From assembly GCA_021731425.1 (NCBI GenBank), contig JAKFXJ010000256.1, forward strand, positions 1 to 5,965: a stretch of DNA of 5,965 nt. The letters run 5' to 3'. Positions 1 through 5,965 of the stretch are shown in pieces. Position 1 is the first letter of the stretch; each line of letters begins with the position of its first letter. This DNA is from Limnohabitans sp. Its GTDB lineage: Bacteria > Pseudomonadota > Gammaproteobacteria > Burkholderiales > Burkholderiaceae_C. The translations under genes were made by a program, and so were the position numbers. The notes below the pieces were generated by a model. It saw only the letters and a list, made by a program, of their open reading frames with translations. It did not search any database and had not been told where the DNA came from.

Positions 1-419
1 GCATACACAGGCCAACGGATCAAGCCACCGGCGTTGGAAGACATTTCACCCGTGTTGTAGGCCTGAATGAACAGTGGCCAAGAGAGGTAAATGCAAATGA
101 AACAAAAGGGAAACAAAGCCAAAACGATGCCCCCCACGTCAATCCAGTTGCGTGTGCGTGGACTGAGCATGCCCGAGATGAAATCGATGCGCACATGCGA
201 GTTTTTGAGCAGACCATATCCGGCCCCCAACAAAAACACGGCCGCAAACAGGTACCACTGGATCTCCAGCAAAGCGTTAGAGCTCTGATCAAACGCTTTG
301 CGAACAATGGCATTGCCAGCACTGATCAAGGTGGTGGCCAAAATCAGCCAGGTGGTGAAGAAACCCACGCTTTGATTCAAACGGTCAATGCCCCGCGAAA
401 TCAACAAGAAAAAAGACAT
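1..419 (-). CDS. dctQ: TRAP transporter small membrane subunit, DctQ family (partial, C-terminus beyond window)
   Basis: Translating the minus strand from the ATG at 419-417 gives 139 uninterrupted codons that run off the left edge; there is no stop in the window. In TRAP systems the DctQ protein is a four-helix inner-membrane subunit that partners the large DctM channel in sodium-driven, binding-protein-dependent uptake. Hydrophobic segments are visible at about residues 18-38, 50-71 and 93-116, and the fourth helix should begin near the edge. The family signature is clear: EIQWYLF (residues 52-58) followed by LKNSHVRIDF (71-80), the usual E-x-QWY and HVR(I/V)D region. The start is well supported by GGAGGA at 429-424, four bases before the ATG. 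It lies 137 bases downstream of the regulator gene, and dctM is expected next. The family is secure; the substrate cannot be read from this subunit. Confidence 0.9.
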   Translation of the reverse strand, partial: MSFFLLISRGIDRLNQSVGFFTTWLILATTLISAGNAIVRKAFDQSSNALLEIQWYLFAAVFLLGAGYGLLKNSHVRIDFISGMLSPRTRNWIDVGGIVLALFPFCFICIYLSWPLFIQAYNTGEMSSNAGGLIRWPVY

Positions 420-423
420 GTTG

Positions 424-429
424 TCCTCC
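424..429 (-). promoter_or_regulatory. Ribosome binding site of dctQ
   Basis: The minus strand reads GGAGGACAACATG, a near-perfect Shine-Dalgarno sequence four to five bases before the ATG. It fixes the dctQ start, which is otherwise uncertain because the gene has no stop within the window. Confidence 0.8.
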
Positions 430-443
430 AGAAATCTTGCGCG

Positions 444-449
444 ATTGTA
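444..449 (-). promoter_or_regulatory. Possible -10 element (TACAAT) upstream of dctQ
   Basis: The minus strand reads CTTACAAT, matching the sigma-70 -10 consensus at five of six bases. The same octamer CTTACAAT occurs upstream of dctP (2915-2922). No good -35 hexamer lies 16-18 bases upstream; the hexamer at 17-base spacing is GCCACG. If used, the promoter would need an activator, and the leader would be only about 18 bases. Weak evidence. Confidence 0.25.
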
Positions 450-501
450 AGTCTGCGTTAACCTGCCGTGGCTCTTTCACGGGCGTGAGTGGGATTGATA
501 T

Positions 502-530
502 TTTTAATAGCGCTCATGAACGCTTTTCAA
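502..530 (-). promoter_or_regulatory. Candidate sigma-70 promoter for dctQ with a palindrome in its spacer
   Basis: The minus strand has TTGAAA (530-525), a five-of-six match to the -35 consensus, followed after 17 bases by the A/T-rich TTAAAA (507-502). The -10 match is only moderate. The spacer contains an operator-like 14-base palindrome, GCGCTCATGAACGC on the plus strand at 510-523, with six of seven pairs matching. The leader to the dctQ ATG would be roughly 75 bases. Whether dctQ is transcribed from here or by read-through from the regulator gene is unknown. Confidence 0.3.
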
Positions 531-543
531 AACCGCCCAATTC

Positions 544-557
544 AAGGGTTAACCCTT
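544..557. promoter_or_regulatory. Perfect 14-bp palindrome AAGGGTTAACCCTT, possible operator upstream of dctQ
   Basis: The sequence is an exact inverted repeat centred between 550 and 551, and it abuts the regulator's TAA stop (559-557). A 5-bp stem with a TTAA loop could form in RNA, but no U-tract follows on either strand, so it is a poor terminator. Its core plus flank, GGGTTAACCCTTT (546-558), matches 12 of 13 bases at 2947-2959 upstream of dctP. That recurrence suggests a binding site, which is an inference. Confidence 0.35.
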
Positions 558-1672
558 TAACCTGTCCGCTGTAACTTGAAACGCCACCATGGCAACATGC
601 TTCGCAAAGACTGAACCTGACCGGCATCGCTGTTGGAGGTGTACCCAGCCATGGTTTGCAAACCCGCCAACCAAGCGGGGGCGCCGAGCAAAGCCCGCAG
701 TTGTTTAACGGGTTCGCTGTCGAGGGCCGACGCCAGGCACACCAGCCAATAGCGCTCGGGGTACAAGGGCACAAAATCGAGTCCGTGCATGTGCGCCGCA
801 CTGGCGATGCCCAAGCCTGCATCGGCCTGACCGGCGGCGATGCAGGCGGCCACCGCGATGTGCGAATTTTCTTCCTGCGCATAACCCATCAGGTCCGATG
901 CCACCAAGCCCAAGCCTTCCAAGCACTGGTCCAGCAGCAGGCGCGTGCCCGTGCCAGGACTGCGGTTGACATAGCGCAGCTTGGCACGGGCCACATCCAC
1001 CAAGCTTTGCAAGCGCCAAGGATTGCCTGCGGCCACCATCAAACCTTGCTCGCGCGTGGCAAAACCGATGAGCTTGTGCTGGCCGGGCTTGAGCAGTGGT
1101 TTGTAAGTGCGGGCCACCAAGGAATTTGCATCGGGCTGCCACGGCGCATGAAAACCTGCCACATGGCATCTGCCCTCGTTCAGGGCGCGGATGGCGTCGA
1201 CGCTGCCGCAAAAGCGCAGGTCCAAATGCAAAGACTGGGCAGCAGCTGTCTCGCGCAGCATCACAAGCGCATCGTCATGGCTGGCATAAATGGCCAAGGC
1301 TTGGTGTGCAGGGTCAAAGGCCACCGCAAAGGTTTTTTCCAACTCGGCCTGCAAGGCGCTGATTTGCGGGGCCAATCGGGCCTGCGCTTGGCGCTCTGCC
1401 CACAGGAGTTTGTCGGCAAAACCGGTCAGCCGAGCGGGTTGACCTTTTTCCCAGACGATGAGGGCTTGCCCCAGGCCTTGCTCCCAGCGTTTGAGTTCGC
1501 CCCAAACATGGCGGTAAGACAAACCGACACTCTTGGCAGCAGCGGCTATTGAACCCGACTGCCGCACCGCTTGGAGCAAGTCCATCAGTGGGTTGCGCAA
1601 AGGGCTTTGGCGGTTACGCCTTGTTTCTTGACCCGGTGGGGCCAAATGGTAAGAAAGATCAATGTGCTGCAT
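557..1672 (-). CDS. Transcriptional regulator: ModE/LysR-like helix-turn-helix plus PBP-like (COG1910-type) sensor domain
   Basis: This 371-residue soluble protein has two parts. Residues about 30-95 form a winged helix-turn-helix like those of ModE and LysR proteins: MDLLQAVRQSGSIAAAAK, then the probable recognition helix GLSYRHVWGELKRWE (50-64). Residues about 125-345 resemble the periplasmic-binding-protein-like domain of COG1910/PF12727, with the typical NRSPGTGTRLLLDQ stretch at 236-249 and an AAGQADAGLGI stretch at 279-289. There is no signal peptide, so it should sense a small ligand in the cytoplasm; in relatives this is often molybdate or tungstate. The ATG at 1672 is preferred because the MQHIDLSYHL opening resembles relatives, but no strong Shine-Dalgarno is seen; GAGG lies about 13 bases upstream. 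It sits between dctP and dctQ on the same strand, behind a terminator. It may control this TRAP locus or a molybdenum-linked system elsewhere. The fold is well supported; target and ligand are not known. Confidence 0.82.
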   Translation of the reverse strand: MQHIDLSYHLAPPGQETRRNRQSPLRNPLMDLLQAVRQSGSIAAAAKSVGLSYRHVWGELKRWEQGLGQALIVWEKGQPARLTGFADKLLWAERQAQARLAPQISALQAELEKTFAVAFDPAHQALAIYASHDDALVMLRETAAAQSLHLDLRFCGSVDAIRALNEGRCHVAGFHAPWQPDANSLVARTYKPLLKPGQHKLIGFATREQGLMVAAGNPWRLQSLVDVARAKLRYVNRSPGTGTRLLLDQCLEGLGLVASDLMGYAQEENSHIAVAACIAAGQADAGLGIASAAHMHGLDFVPLYPERYWLVCLASALDSEPVKQLRALLGAPAWLAGLQTMAGYTSNSDAGQVQSLRSMLPWWRFKLQRTG

Positions 1673-1718
1673 GGCCGCCAGTTTGCCTCATGCGTCATCT
1701 CACAGCCGGTCCCCATAA

Positions 1719-1746
1719 AACAAAAGGCCCTGAAGGGCCTTTTGTT
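1719..1746 (-). terminator. Intrinsic terminator downstream of dctP
   Basis: Perfect 12-bp inverted repeat (arms 1719-1730 and 1735-1746) with a four-base loop. On the minus strand the stem ends in GGGCCTTTTGTT followed by TTAT, giving a broken U-tract. It begins 22 bases after the dctP stop. On the plus strand the stem also ends CCTTTTGTT, but there is no convergent gene for it to serve. It should end or attenuate dctP transcription before the regulator and dctQ. Confidence 0.85.
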
Positions 1747-1768
1747 ATGCACGCAATAGAGGGCTGAA

Positions 1769-2848
1769 TTACAGCTTGGCCGATTGCATGTACTGGTCAA
1801 AACGCGCTTCGGTGAAGCGGAACCACTGGTTGGCATCTTTGCGGAAAGCCGCATAGTCACCATAGATTTTTTTCCAACCTGGGTTTTTCTCACCAATTTC
1901 AGCGTAAAGCGCCATGGACTGCTTGAAAGCGGCATCCATCATGTCTTTGGGGAACGGGAACAACTTGGCGCCGCCGGCCACCAGCGTCTTGAGCGCTGCA
2001 GAGTTGCGAGCGTCATAACGAGCCTGCATGTCGGTGGCTGCAAAGCTGGCTGCGGCCTCGATGATCGCCTTGTACTCGTTGGACAGGCTGTCGTAAGCCT
2101 TCTTGTTGACGTGCAAGTCGAGCTGAGGACCACCCTCCCACCAGCCTGGGTAAGCGTAGTTTTTGGCCACTTTGTAGAAACCAAGCTTCAGATCGTCGTA
2201 AGGGCCGACCCACTCAGCCGCATCGATGGTGCCTTTCTCCAGGGCTTGGTAAATCTCGCCACCTGGGATGTTTTGGGGCACACCACCAATGCGCTCGACC
2301 ACTTTGCCGGCGAAGCCGCCCACGCGGAACTTGGTGCCCTTGAACTCGGCCAAAGACTTAACGGGCTTTCGGAACCAGCCACCCATTTGAGCGCCAGTGT
2401 TACCCATCACGAAGTTGACGATGTTGTAGTTGTTGTAGTGCTCGCGCATGAGTTTCATGCCGTTGCCATGGTGCATCCAGGCCGTCATTTGGCGGCTGTT
2501 CAAGCCGAAAGGAATGGCGCAGCCCAGGGCAAACACTTCGTCCTTACCGAAGTAGTAGTAAGGCGCGGTGTTGGACATTTCCACGGTACCGTCTTTGGTG
2601 GCATCGATGGTGCCGAAAGCGGGCACCAATTCACCGGCCGCATGGGTCGTGATTTCGAATTTGCCGCCGGTCATTTCCTTGACCTTGGCTGCGAACACAT
2701 CGTTCACACCAAACAAAGTGTCCAGCGCCTTGGGGAAACTGGAGGTCAGGCGCCAGCGCAAGGCAGCTTGAGCGTGAACGGCAGGTGCAGCACCCGCAGC
2801 CAAAATACCAGCAATGCCGGCGTTTTTAATGACGGAACGACGATCCAT
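1769..2848 (-). CDS. dctP: TRAP transporter periplasmic substrate-binding protein, DctP superfamily, TakP-like
   Basis: The 359-residue product is full length for the family. It begins with a Tat-like signal peptide: twin arginine in MDRRSVIK, a hydrophobic stretch (residues 10-23) and a probable cleavage after VHA (24-26). The mature protein captures an organic acid in the periplasm and hands it to the DctQM membrane complex. Family features include the conserved arginine in KFRVGG (R175), which in TRAP binding proteins pairs with the substrate carboxylate. Q154 and the E212-W213 pair (TIDAAEWVGPYDD) resemble the cation- and ligand-binding positions of the 2-oxoacid binder TakP; I aligned these by memory. 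The motif YAYPGWWEGGPQLDLHVN (231-248) is typical of this subgroup. The start is supported by AAGGAG at 2860-2855, six bases before the ATG. A strong terminator follows. Best guess for substrate is a 2-oxoacid or similar monocarboxylate; family certain, substrate inferred. Confidence 0.93.
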   Translation of the reverse strand: MDRRSVIKNAGIAGILAAGAAPAVHAQAALRWRLTSSFPKALDTLFGVNDVFAAKVKEMTGGKFEITTHAAGELVPAFGTIDATKDGTVEMSNTAPYYYFGKDEVFALGCAIPFGLNSRQMTAWMHHGNGMKLMREHYNNYNIVNFVMGNTGAQMGGWFRKPVKSLAEFKGTKFRVGGFAGKVVERIGGVPQNIPGGEIYQALEKGTIDAAEWVGPYDDLKLGFYKVAKNYAYPGWWEGGPQLDLHVNKKAYDSLSNEYKAIIEAAASFAATDMQARYDARNSAALKTLVAGGAKLFPFPKDMMDAAFKQSMALYAEIGEKNPGWKKIYGDYAAFRKDANQWFRFTEARFDQYMQSAKL

Positions 2849-2854
2849 AAAGGA

Positions 2855-2860
2855 CTCCTT
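2855..2860 (-). promoter_or_regulatory. Ribosome binding site of dctP
   Basis: The minus strand reads AAGGAGTCCTTTATG: a strong Shine-Dalgarno six bases before the ATG. It fixes the start immediately ahead of the twin-arginine signal peptide. Confidence 0.8.
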
Positions 2861-2877
2861 GTGAAAATTTCAAACTT

Positions 2878-2893
2878 GGCCCAAGGATGGGCC
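2878..2893 (-). other. Small hairpin in the dctP leader region
   Basis: Six-bp perfect arms GGCCCA and TGGGCC around a four-base loop, about 30 bases before the dctP ATG. No U-tract follows on either strand, so it is unlikely to be a terminator. The palindrome CTTCGAAG (2894-2901) adjoins it. It could stabilise the message or be a protein site; function unknown. Confidence 0.35.
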
Positions 2894-2914
2894 CTTCGAA
2901 GCGAAAGAACGCAT

Positions 2915-2922
2915 ATTGTAAG
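2915..2922 (-). promoter_or_regulatory. Possible -10 region (CTTACAAT) for dctP
   Basis: The minus strand has TACAAT (2920-2915), five of six bases matching the sigma-70 -10 element, about 65 bases before the dctP ATG. The -35 hexamer at 17-base spacing is GCTTCA, a poor match, so activation by a regulator would be needed. A GGGTTTACCC element lies just upstream, where an activator could bind. The gap between dxs and dctP (177 bases) makes an independent promoter likely, but this exact one is tentative. Confidence 0.3.
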
Positions 2923-2946
2923 AAGCCTTTGATCGCATGAAGCTGG

Positions 2947-2959
2947 GGGTTTACCCTTT
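2947..2959. promoter_or_regulatory. GGGTTTACCCTTT element upstream of dctP, possible operator
   Basis: This 13-base sequence differs at one position from GGGTTAACCCTTT at 546-558 upstream of dctQ, and carries the near-palindrome GGGTTTACCC. It lies about 27 bases upstream of the candidate -10 of dctP, overlapping or adjoining where a -35 or activator site would be. A role as a binding site for the neighbouring regulator is inferred only from the repeat and its two positions. Confidence 0.35.
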
Positions 2960-3026
2960 TTAAAACCGTCAAAATTAAAGGCTTTTAGATAAACCTATAA
3001 AAAATTAAACAGGCAGTGAACATCCA

Positions 3027-4874
3027 TCAGTCCGGCCAGCGCTGACGGATAGATGCTTCCATGCCCGCCGCATCCAGGCCTTGCAAAGCCAAGAGCTTGA
3101 CCGGGTCGCCGTGTTCGATGAACTCGTTGGGCAGGCCCAGATGCACAACCGAGCGCTGCAGGTTCAGCTGTTGCAAGGCCTCACCCACTGCGCTGCCTGC
3201 GCCGCCCATGATGCAACCCTCCTCCACCGTCACCAAACGCTCGTGGCTTTGGGCGATCTGCGCCAGGAGCTCCACATCGAGGGGTTTGACCCAGCGCATG
3301 TTGACCACCGTGGCGTTGAGCTTTTCTGCGACCTGCAGGGCCGGCGCCAACAAAGTGCCAAAGGCCAAGATCGCCAATTTTTCGCCTTGGCGACGCACTT
3401 CGCCTTTGCCAAAAGGCAAGGTGTCCAGATCGCGCCCGGGCTCGGTGCCCACGCCTGCACCACGCGGGTAGCGCACGGCCACCGGGTGGTTTTGGGCGTA
3501 AGCGGTGCTGAGCAGTTGGCGGCACTCGCGCTCGTCAGCCGGGCAAGCCAGGCTCATGTTGGGGATGCAGCGGATATAGGCGATGTCGTAAGCCCCCGCG
3601 TGGGTGGCTCCGTCGGCGCCCACCAAACCCGCGCGGTCCAAGGCAAAGACGACGGGCAGGTTTTGCAGGGCCACATCGTGGATCAGCTGGTCGTAGCCGC
3701 GCTGCAAGAAGGTGGAGTAAATGGCCACCACGGGTTTTAGGCCTTCACAAGCCATGCCCGCAGCAAAGGTTACGGCATGCTGCTCGGCAATGCCCACGTC
3801 GTAATAGCGCTTGGGAAAACGCTGGTGGAAGGCCACCATGCCCGAGCCCTCGCGCATGGCGGGGGTGATGCCGACCAGGCGCATGTCTTTTTCGGCCATG
3901 TCGCACAACCACTGGCCAAACACCTGGGTGAAGGTGGTTTTGGCAGGCGTGGCGGCAGGCACCAGGCCCACACTGGGGTCGAACTTGCCGGGGCCGTGGT
4001 AGGCCACCGGGTCGGCTTCGGCCTTTTCATAGCCTTGGCCTTTTTTGGTGACCACATGCAAGAACTGCGGGCCGTCCAGGTGCTTGATGTTTTCCAGCGT
4101 CGGGATCAGCGACTCCAAGTCGTGTCCGTCGATGGGGCCGATGTAGTTGAAGCCGAACTTCTCGAACAGCGTGGCGGGCACCACCATGCCTTTGGCGGTT
4201 TCTTCCAAGCGCTTGGCCAGCTCGAACAGGGGCGGTGCGTTTTTGAGCACGTTCTTGGCCCCGGCCTTGGCCGCCGAATAAAAACGCCCACTCATGAGCT
4301 GGGCCAAATAACGGTTGAGCGCCCCCACGGGTGGGCTGATCGACATGTCGTTGTCGTTCAAGATCACCAGCAGTTTGCATTCCTCAACGCCAGCGTTGTT
4401 CAGGGCCTCAAAGGCCATACCGGCCGTCATGGCTCCATCGCCGATCACCGCGATCGAATGGCGCGACTCGCCTTTTTGGCGGGCGGCCACAGCCATGCCG
4501 AGTGCAGCTGAGATGCTGGTGGACGAGTGCGCGGTGCCAAAGGTGTCGTACTCGCTCTCATCACGACGCGGAAAGCCGGACAAGCCGCCAAACTGGCGCA
4601 GCGTGGGCATGCGGTCACGTCGCCCTGTCAAGATTTTGTGCGGGTAAGTCTGGTGGCCCACGTCCCAAACAATGCGGTCTTCCGGTGTGTTGAAGACGTA
4701 GTGCAAAGCCACCGTGAGTTCCACCGTGCCCAAATTGGAGCTCAGGTGCCCGCCGGTTTTAGAGACGTTGTCGAGCACACAGTGGCGCAATTCGTCGGCC
4801 AACTGGGGCAAGTCGGTGCGCTGCAAGCGCCGCAAATCGGCCGGGGAATCGATGGTCTTGAGCAAATCGGTCAT
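3027..4874 (-). CDS. dxs: 1-deoxy-D-xylulose-5-phosphate synthase
   Basis: The cytosolic, thiamine-diphosphate-dependent enzyme condenses pyruvate with glyceraldehyde 3-phosphate to form DXP and CO2, the entry step of the MEP isoprenoid pathway and a source for thiamine and pyridoxal synthesis. The 615 residues match the usual family length of about 620. The N-terminal domain carries GGHLSSNLG (H43), WDVGHQ (H74), [15 protein letters not shown] (H116) and the cofactor motif [18 protein letters not shown] with D146, completed by LNDNDMS (N175). The central domain has [17 protein letters not shown] with the catalytic glutamate E364, then QRGYDQ (R392) and [10 protein letters not shown] (D421, H425). 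The C-terminal domain follows from about residue 500. All expected catalytic positions are present, so it should be active. The ATG is one base after the ispA stop (TGACATG) and has only a weak A/G-rich Shine-Dalgarno, which points to translational coupling. No clear terminator follows it. Confidence 0.98.
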   Translation of the reverse strand: MTDLLKTIDSPADLRRLQRTDLPQLADELRHCVLDNVSKTGGHLSSNLGTVELTVALHYVFNTPEDRIVWDVGHQTYPHKILTGRRDRMPTLRQFGGLSGFPRRDESEYDTFGTAHSSTSISAALGMAVAARQKGESRHSIAVIGDGAMTAGMAFEALNNAGVEECKLLVILNDNDMSISPPVGALNRYLAQLMSGRFYSAAKAGAKNVLKNAPPLFELAKRLEETAKGMVVPATLFEKFGFNYIGPIDGHDLESLIPTLENIKHLDGPQFLHVVTKKGQGYEKAEADPVAYHGPGKFDPSVGLVPAATPAKTTFTQVFGQWLCDMAEKDMRLVGITPAMREGSGMVAFHQRFPKRYYDVGIAEQHAVTFAAGMACEGLKPVVAIYSTFLQRGYDQLIHDVALQNLPVVFALDRAGLVGADGATHAGAYDIAYIRCIPNMSLACPADERECRQLLSTAYAQNHPVAVRYPRGAGVGTEPGRDLDTLPFGKGEVRRQGEKLAILAFGTLLAPALQVAEKLNATVVNMRWVKPLDVELLAQIAQSHERLVTVEEGCIMGGAGSAVGEALQQLNLQRSVVHLGLPNEFIEHGDPVKLLALQGLDAAGMEASIRQRWPD

Positions 4875-4875
4875 G

Positions 4876-5778
4876 TCAGTTGTTTCTTTCTACCACCATG
4901 GCGGTCAGTGCACGCAGCGCGGCCAAACGGTCATCCGGCAATCCGGTGTCGGCCAGGGCCTGCATGGCCTGCGCGGCCAGCGCATCGGCATAAGCTTTGG
5001 CCGCATCCAGCCCCATCAAGGCCACATAGGTGGGCTTGTCGGCAGCTTCATCTTTGCCTGCAGTCTTGCCCAGCGTGGCCGAATCGGCCGTCACATCCAA
5101 GACATCGTCCACCACTTGGAAGGCCAGGCCCAAAGCCTCACCAAAGCGCTGGAGCGCCGCTTGAACAAGGGCAGACACATCAGGCACACAGGCCGCGCCC
5201 ATCTGCACGCTGCACAGCAGCAGCGCCCCGGTTTTGAGCCGGTGCATCTGGCGCAACTGGTCTTCTGTCAGGCGTTGGCCCACGCTGGCCAGGTCAATGG
5301 CTTGGCCCCCGGCCATGCCTTGGTAACCCGAGGCGCGGGACAGCAAACCCACACAAGCGGCTTGCACCGCCGCAGGCATGCTGCCATCCGGCGGGGTCAA
5401 AAATTCAAAAGCCAAGGTTTGCAAGGCGTCACCCGCCAGCAAGGCCTGGGCTTCGCCAAACTGCACATGCACCGTGGGTTTGCCGCGCCTGAGCACGTCG
5501 TTGTCCATGCACGGCATGTCGTCGTGCACCAAGGAGTAAGCATGGATCAGCTCGATGGCACAAGCGGCGTTGAGCGCTGCCGCGCTGCTGGCCTCGTGGC
5601 CCACGGCCTCGGCGGTAGCGAGCACCAACAAGGGACGCAGTCGCTTGCCGCCGTCCAGCACGGCGTAGCGCATGGCCTGGCCCAAGGCGGCGGGTGATTG
5701 GGCCGCAATGCCAGCCGACAAAGCCTGCTCCACCCGATCCAGATGCGGCTGCATCCAGGTTTTCAAATCCACACTCAT
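4876..5778 (-). CDS. ispA: Farnesyl diphosphate synthase (short-chain trans-prenyltransferase)
   Basis: The 300-residue cytosolic enzyme joins isopentenyl diphosphate to dimethylallyl and geranyl diphosphate, normally making farnesyl diphosphate. Motifs in order are GGKRLRP (43-49), the first Asp-rich motif DDMPCMD (86-92, the bacterial DDxxxxD form), RRGKPTVH (97-104), GMAGGQAID (154-162), the second Asp-rich motif DDVLD (224-228) and [11 protein letters not shown] (241-251). Tyr-Ser at 81-82 before the first motif matches bacterial FPP synthases such as E. coli IspA, although chain length cannot be fixed from sequence alone. The ATG at 5778 is chosen over an upstream in-frame TTG at 5856: it overlaps the xseB stop as ATGA, has GGAG at 5788-5785 six bases before it, and gives the normal family length. 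It lies between xseB and dxs, the same order as in E. coli. Confidence 0.97.
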   Translation of the reverse strand: MSVDLKTWMQPHLDRVEQALSAGIAAQSPAALGQAMRYAVLDGGKRLRPLLVLATAEAVGHEASSAAALNAACAIELIHAYSLVHDDMPCMDNDVLRRGKPTVHVQFGEAQALLAGDALQTLAFEFLTPPDGSMPAAVQAACVGLLSRASGYQGMAGGQAIDLASVGQRLTEDQLRQMHRLKTGALLLCSVQMGAACVPDVSALVQAALQRFGEALGLAFQVVDDVLDVTADSATLGKTAGKDEAADKPTYVALMGLDAAKAYADALAAQAMQALADTGLPDDRLAALRALTAMVVERNN

Positions 5779-5965
5779 GCACCGCTCCAGGGTTTGAGTT
5801 GCCCGCCGTCCAGCACCTGGATCTGGTCTTCCACCGCCTTGAGCTTGTCGCGGCAAAACGCCAGCAAAGCCGCGCCGCGTTGGTAGCCCGTCAAGAGCTG
5901 GTCCAAAGGCATTTGGCCCGATTCGAGCTGGCCCACCAGCGATTCCAGCTCCGCCAAAGCCGCTT
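5775..5965 (-). CDS. xseB: Exodeoxyribonuclease VII small subunit (partial, N-terminus beyond window)
   Basis: Sixty-two residues of a small helical protein are visible before the TGA at 5777-5775. With XseA it forms exonuclease VII, which degrades single-stranded DNA to oligonucleotides. The family pattern is clear: [18 protein letters not shown], then [12 protein letters not shown] and [16 protein letters not shown]. Intact XseB is usually about 75-85 residues, so roughly the first 15-20 are missing. A TTG at 5957-5955 could be read as a start, but the frame stays open upstream (Ala-Ala) to the edge, and the conserved helix begins before it, so the TTG is most likely an internal leucine. 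Its stop overlaps the ispA ATG by four bases, showing co-transcription and probable coupled translation. Confidence 0.93.
   Translation of the reverse strand, partial: AALAELESLVGQLESGQMPLDQLLTGYQRGAALLAFCRDKLKAVEDQIQVLDGGQLKPWSGA

Noticed and set aside
20..322. 100-codon minus-strand frame near the left edge
   Set aside because: It is a shifted frame within dctQ. The true dctQ frame starts at 419 with a strong ribosome site and carries the family signature, but stays open to the window edge.
544..557. AAGGGTTAACCCTT as a terminator for the regulator gene
   Set aside because: The stem would be only 5 bp with a TTAA loop, and no U-tract follows on either strand, so an operator-like role is more reasonable.
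656..1552. Open frame of 298 codons on the plus strand inside the regulator gene
   Set aside because: It is antisense to a well-recognised regulator, has Gln/His/Ala-rich composition and no known motif; it is a by-product of GC-biased codon use.
1784..2932. Long open frame (382 codons) on the plus strand, antisense to dctP
   Set aside because: It mirrors the dctP coding frame, shows no recognisable domain, is rich in His, Val and Gly as expected of reverse-complement frames, and dctP is unmistakable on the other strand.
4714..5697. Open frame of 327 codons on the plus strand across ispA and the start of dxs
   Set aside because: It runs antisense to two conserved enzymes and has no recognisable family features.
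4876..5856. Longer ispA beginning at a TTG (326 residues)
   Set aside because: The 26 extra residues are Arg/Gly/Gln-rich and unlike the family, and would overlap xseB by about 80 bases. The ATG at 5778 has a proper ribosome site and an ATGA junction.

Overview
The window looks like chromosomal DNA from a betaproteobacterium, most likely Burkholderiales/Comamonadaceae (Limnohabitans-, Rhodoferax- or Polaromonas-like). This is inferred from the moderately high GC content, the protein sequences and the xseB-ispA-dxs gene order; no database search was possible. All six genes I can support lie on the minus strand, so transcription runs from the right edge to the left edge. No RNA genes, insertion sequences, CRISPR arrays, phage genes or other mobile DNA are visible.

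Right half (5965 to 3027): a tightly packed operon. The 3' part of xseB (exonuclease VII small subunit) overlaps ispA (farnesyl diphosphate synthase) by an ATGA. ispA is separated from dxs (1-deoxy-D-xylulose-5-phosphate synthase) by one base. Dxs makes the first committed intermediate of the MEP isoprenoid pathway from pyruvate and glyceraldehyde 3-phosphate. IspA condenses the resulting C5 units into prenyl diphosphate for quinones and undecaprenyl carriers.

Left half (2848 to 1): parts of a TRAP-type (tripartite ATP-independent periplasmic) uptake system. First comes a periplasmic binding protein of the DctP superfamily that resembles the 2-oxoacid-binding TakP group and has a Tat-like signal peptide. 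A strong intrinsic terminator hairpin follows. Next is a 371-residue regulator with a ModE/LysR-like DNA-binding N-terminus and a periplasmic-binding-protein-like sensor domain (COG1910 type). Last is the start of a DctQ-type small membrane subunit, cut by the window edge; a large DctM permease would be expected just outside.

The regulator sits between the binding protein and the membrane subunits. A near-identical 13-base element, GGGTTWACCCTTT, lies upstream of both dctP and dctQ, which makes a local ligand-responsive switch plausible but unproven. The intergenic stretches (420-556, 1673-1768, 2849-3026) are all under 300 bases and hold candidate promoters, operator-like palindromes and the terminator. 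Nothing here is clearly a new class of system; the regulatory layout of the TRAP locus is the most interesting part.
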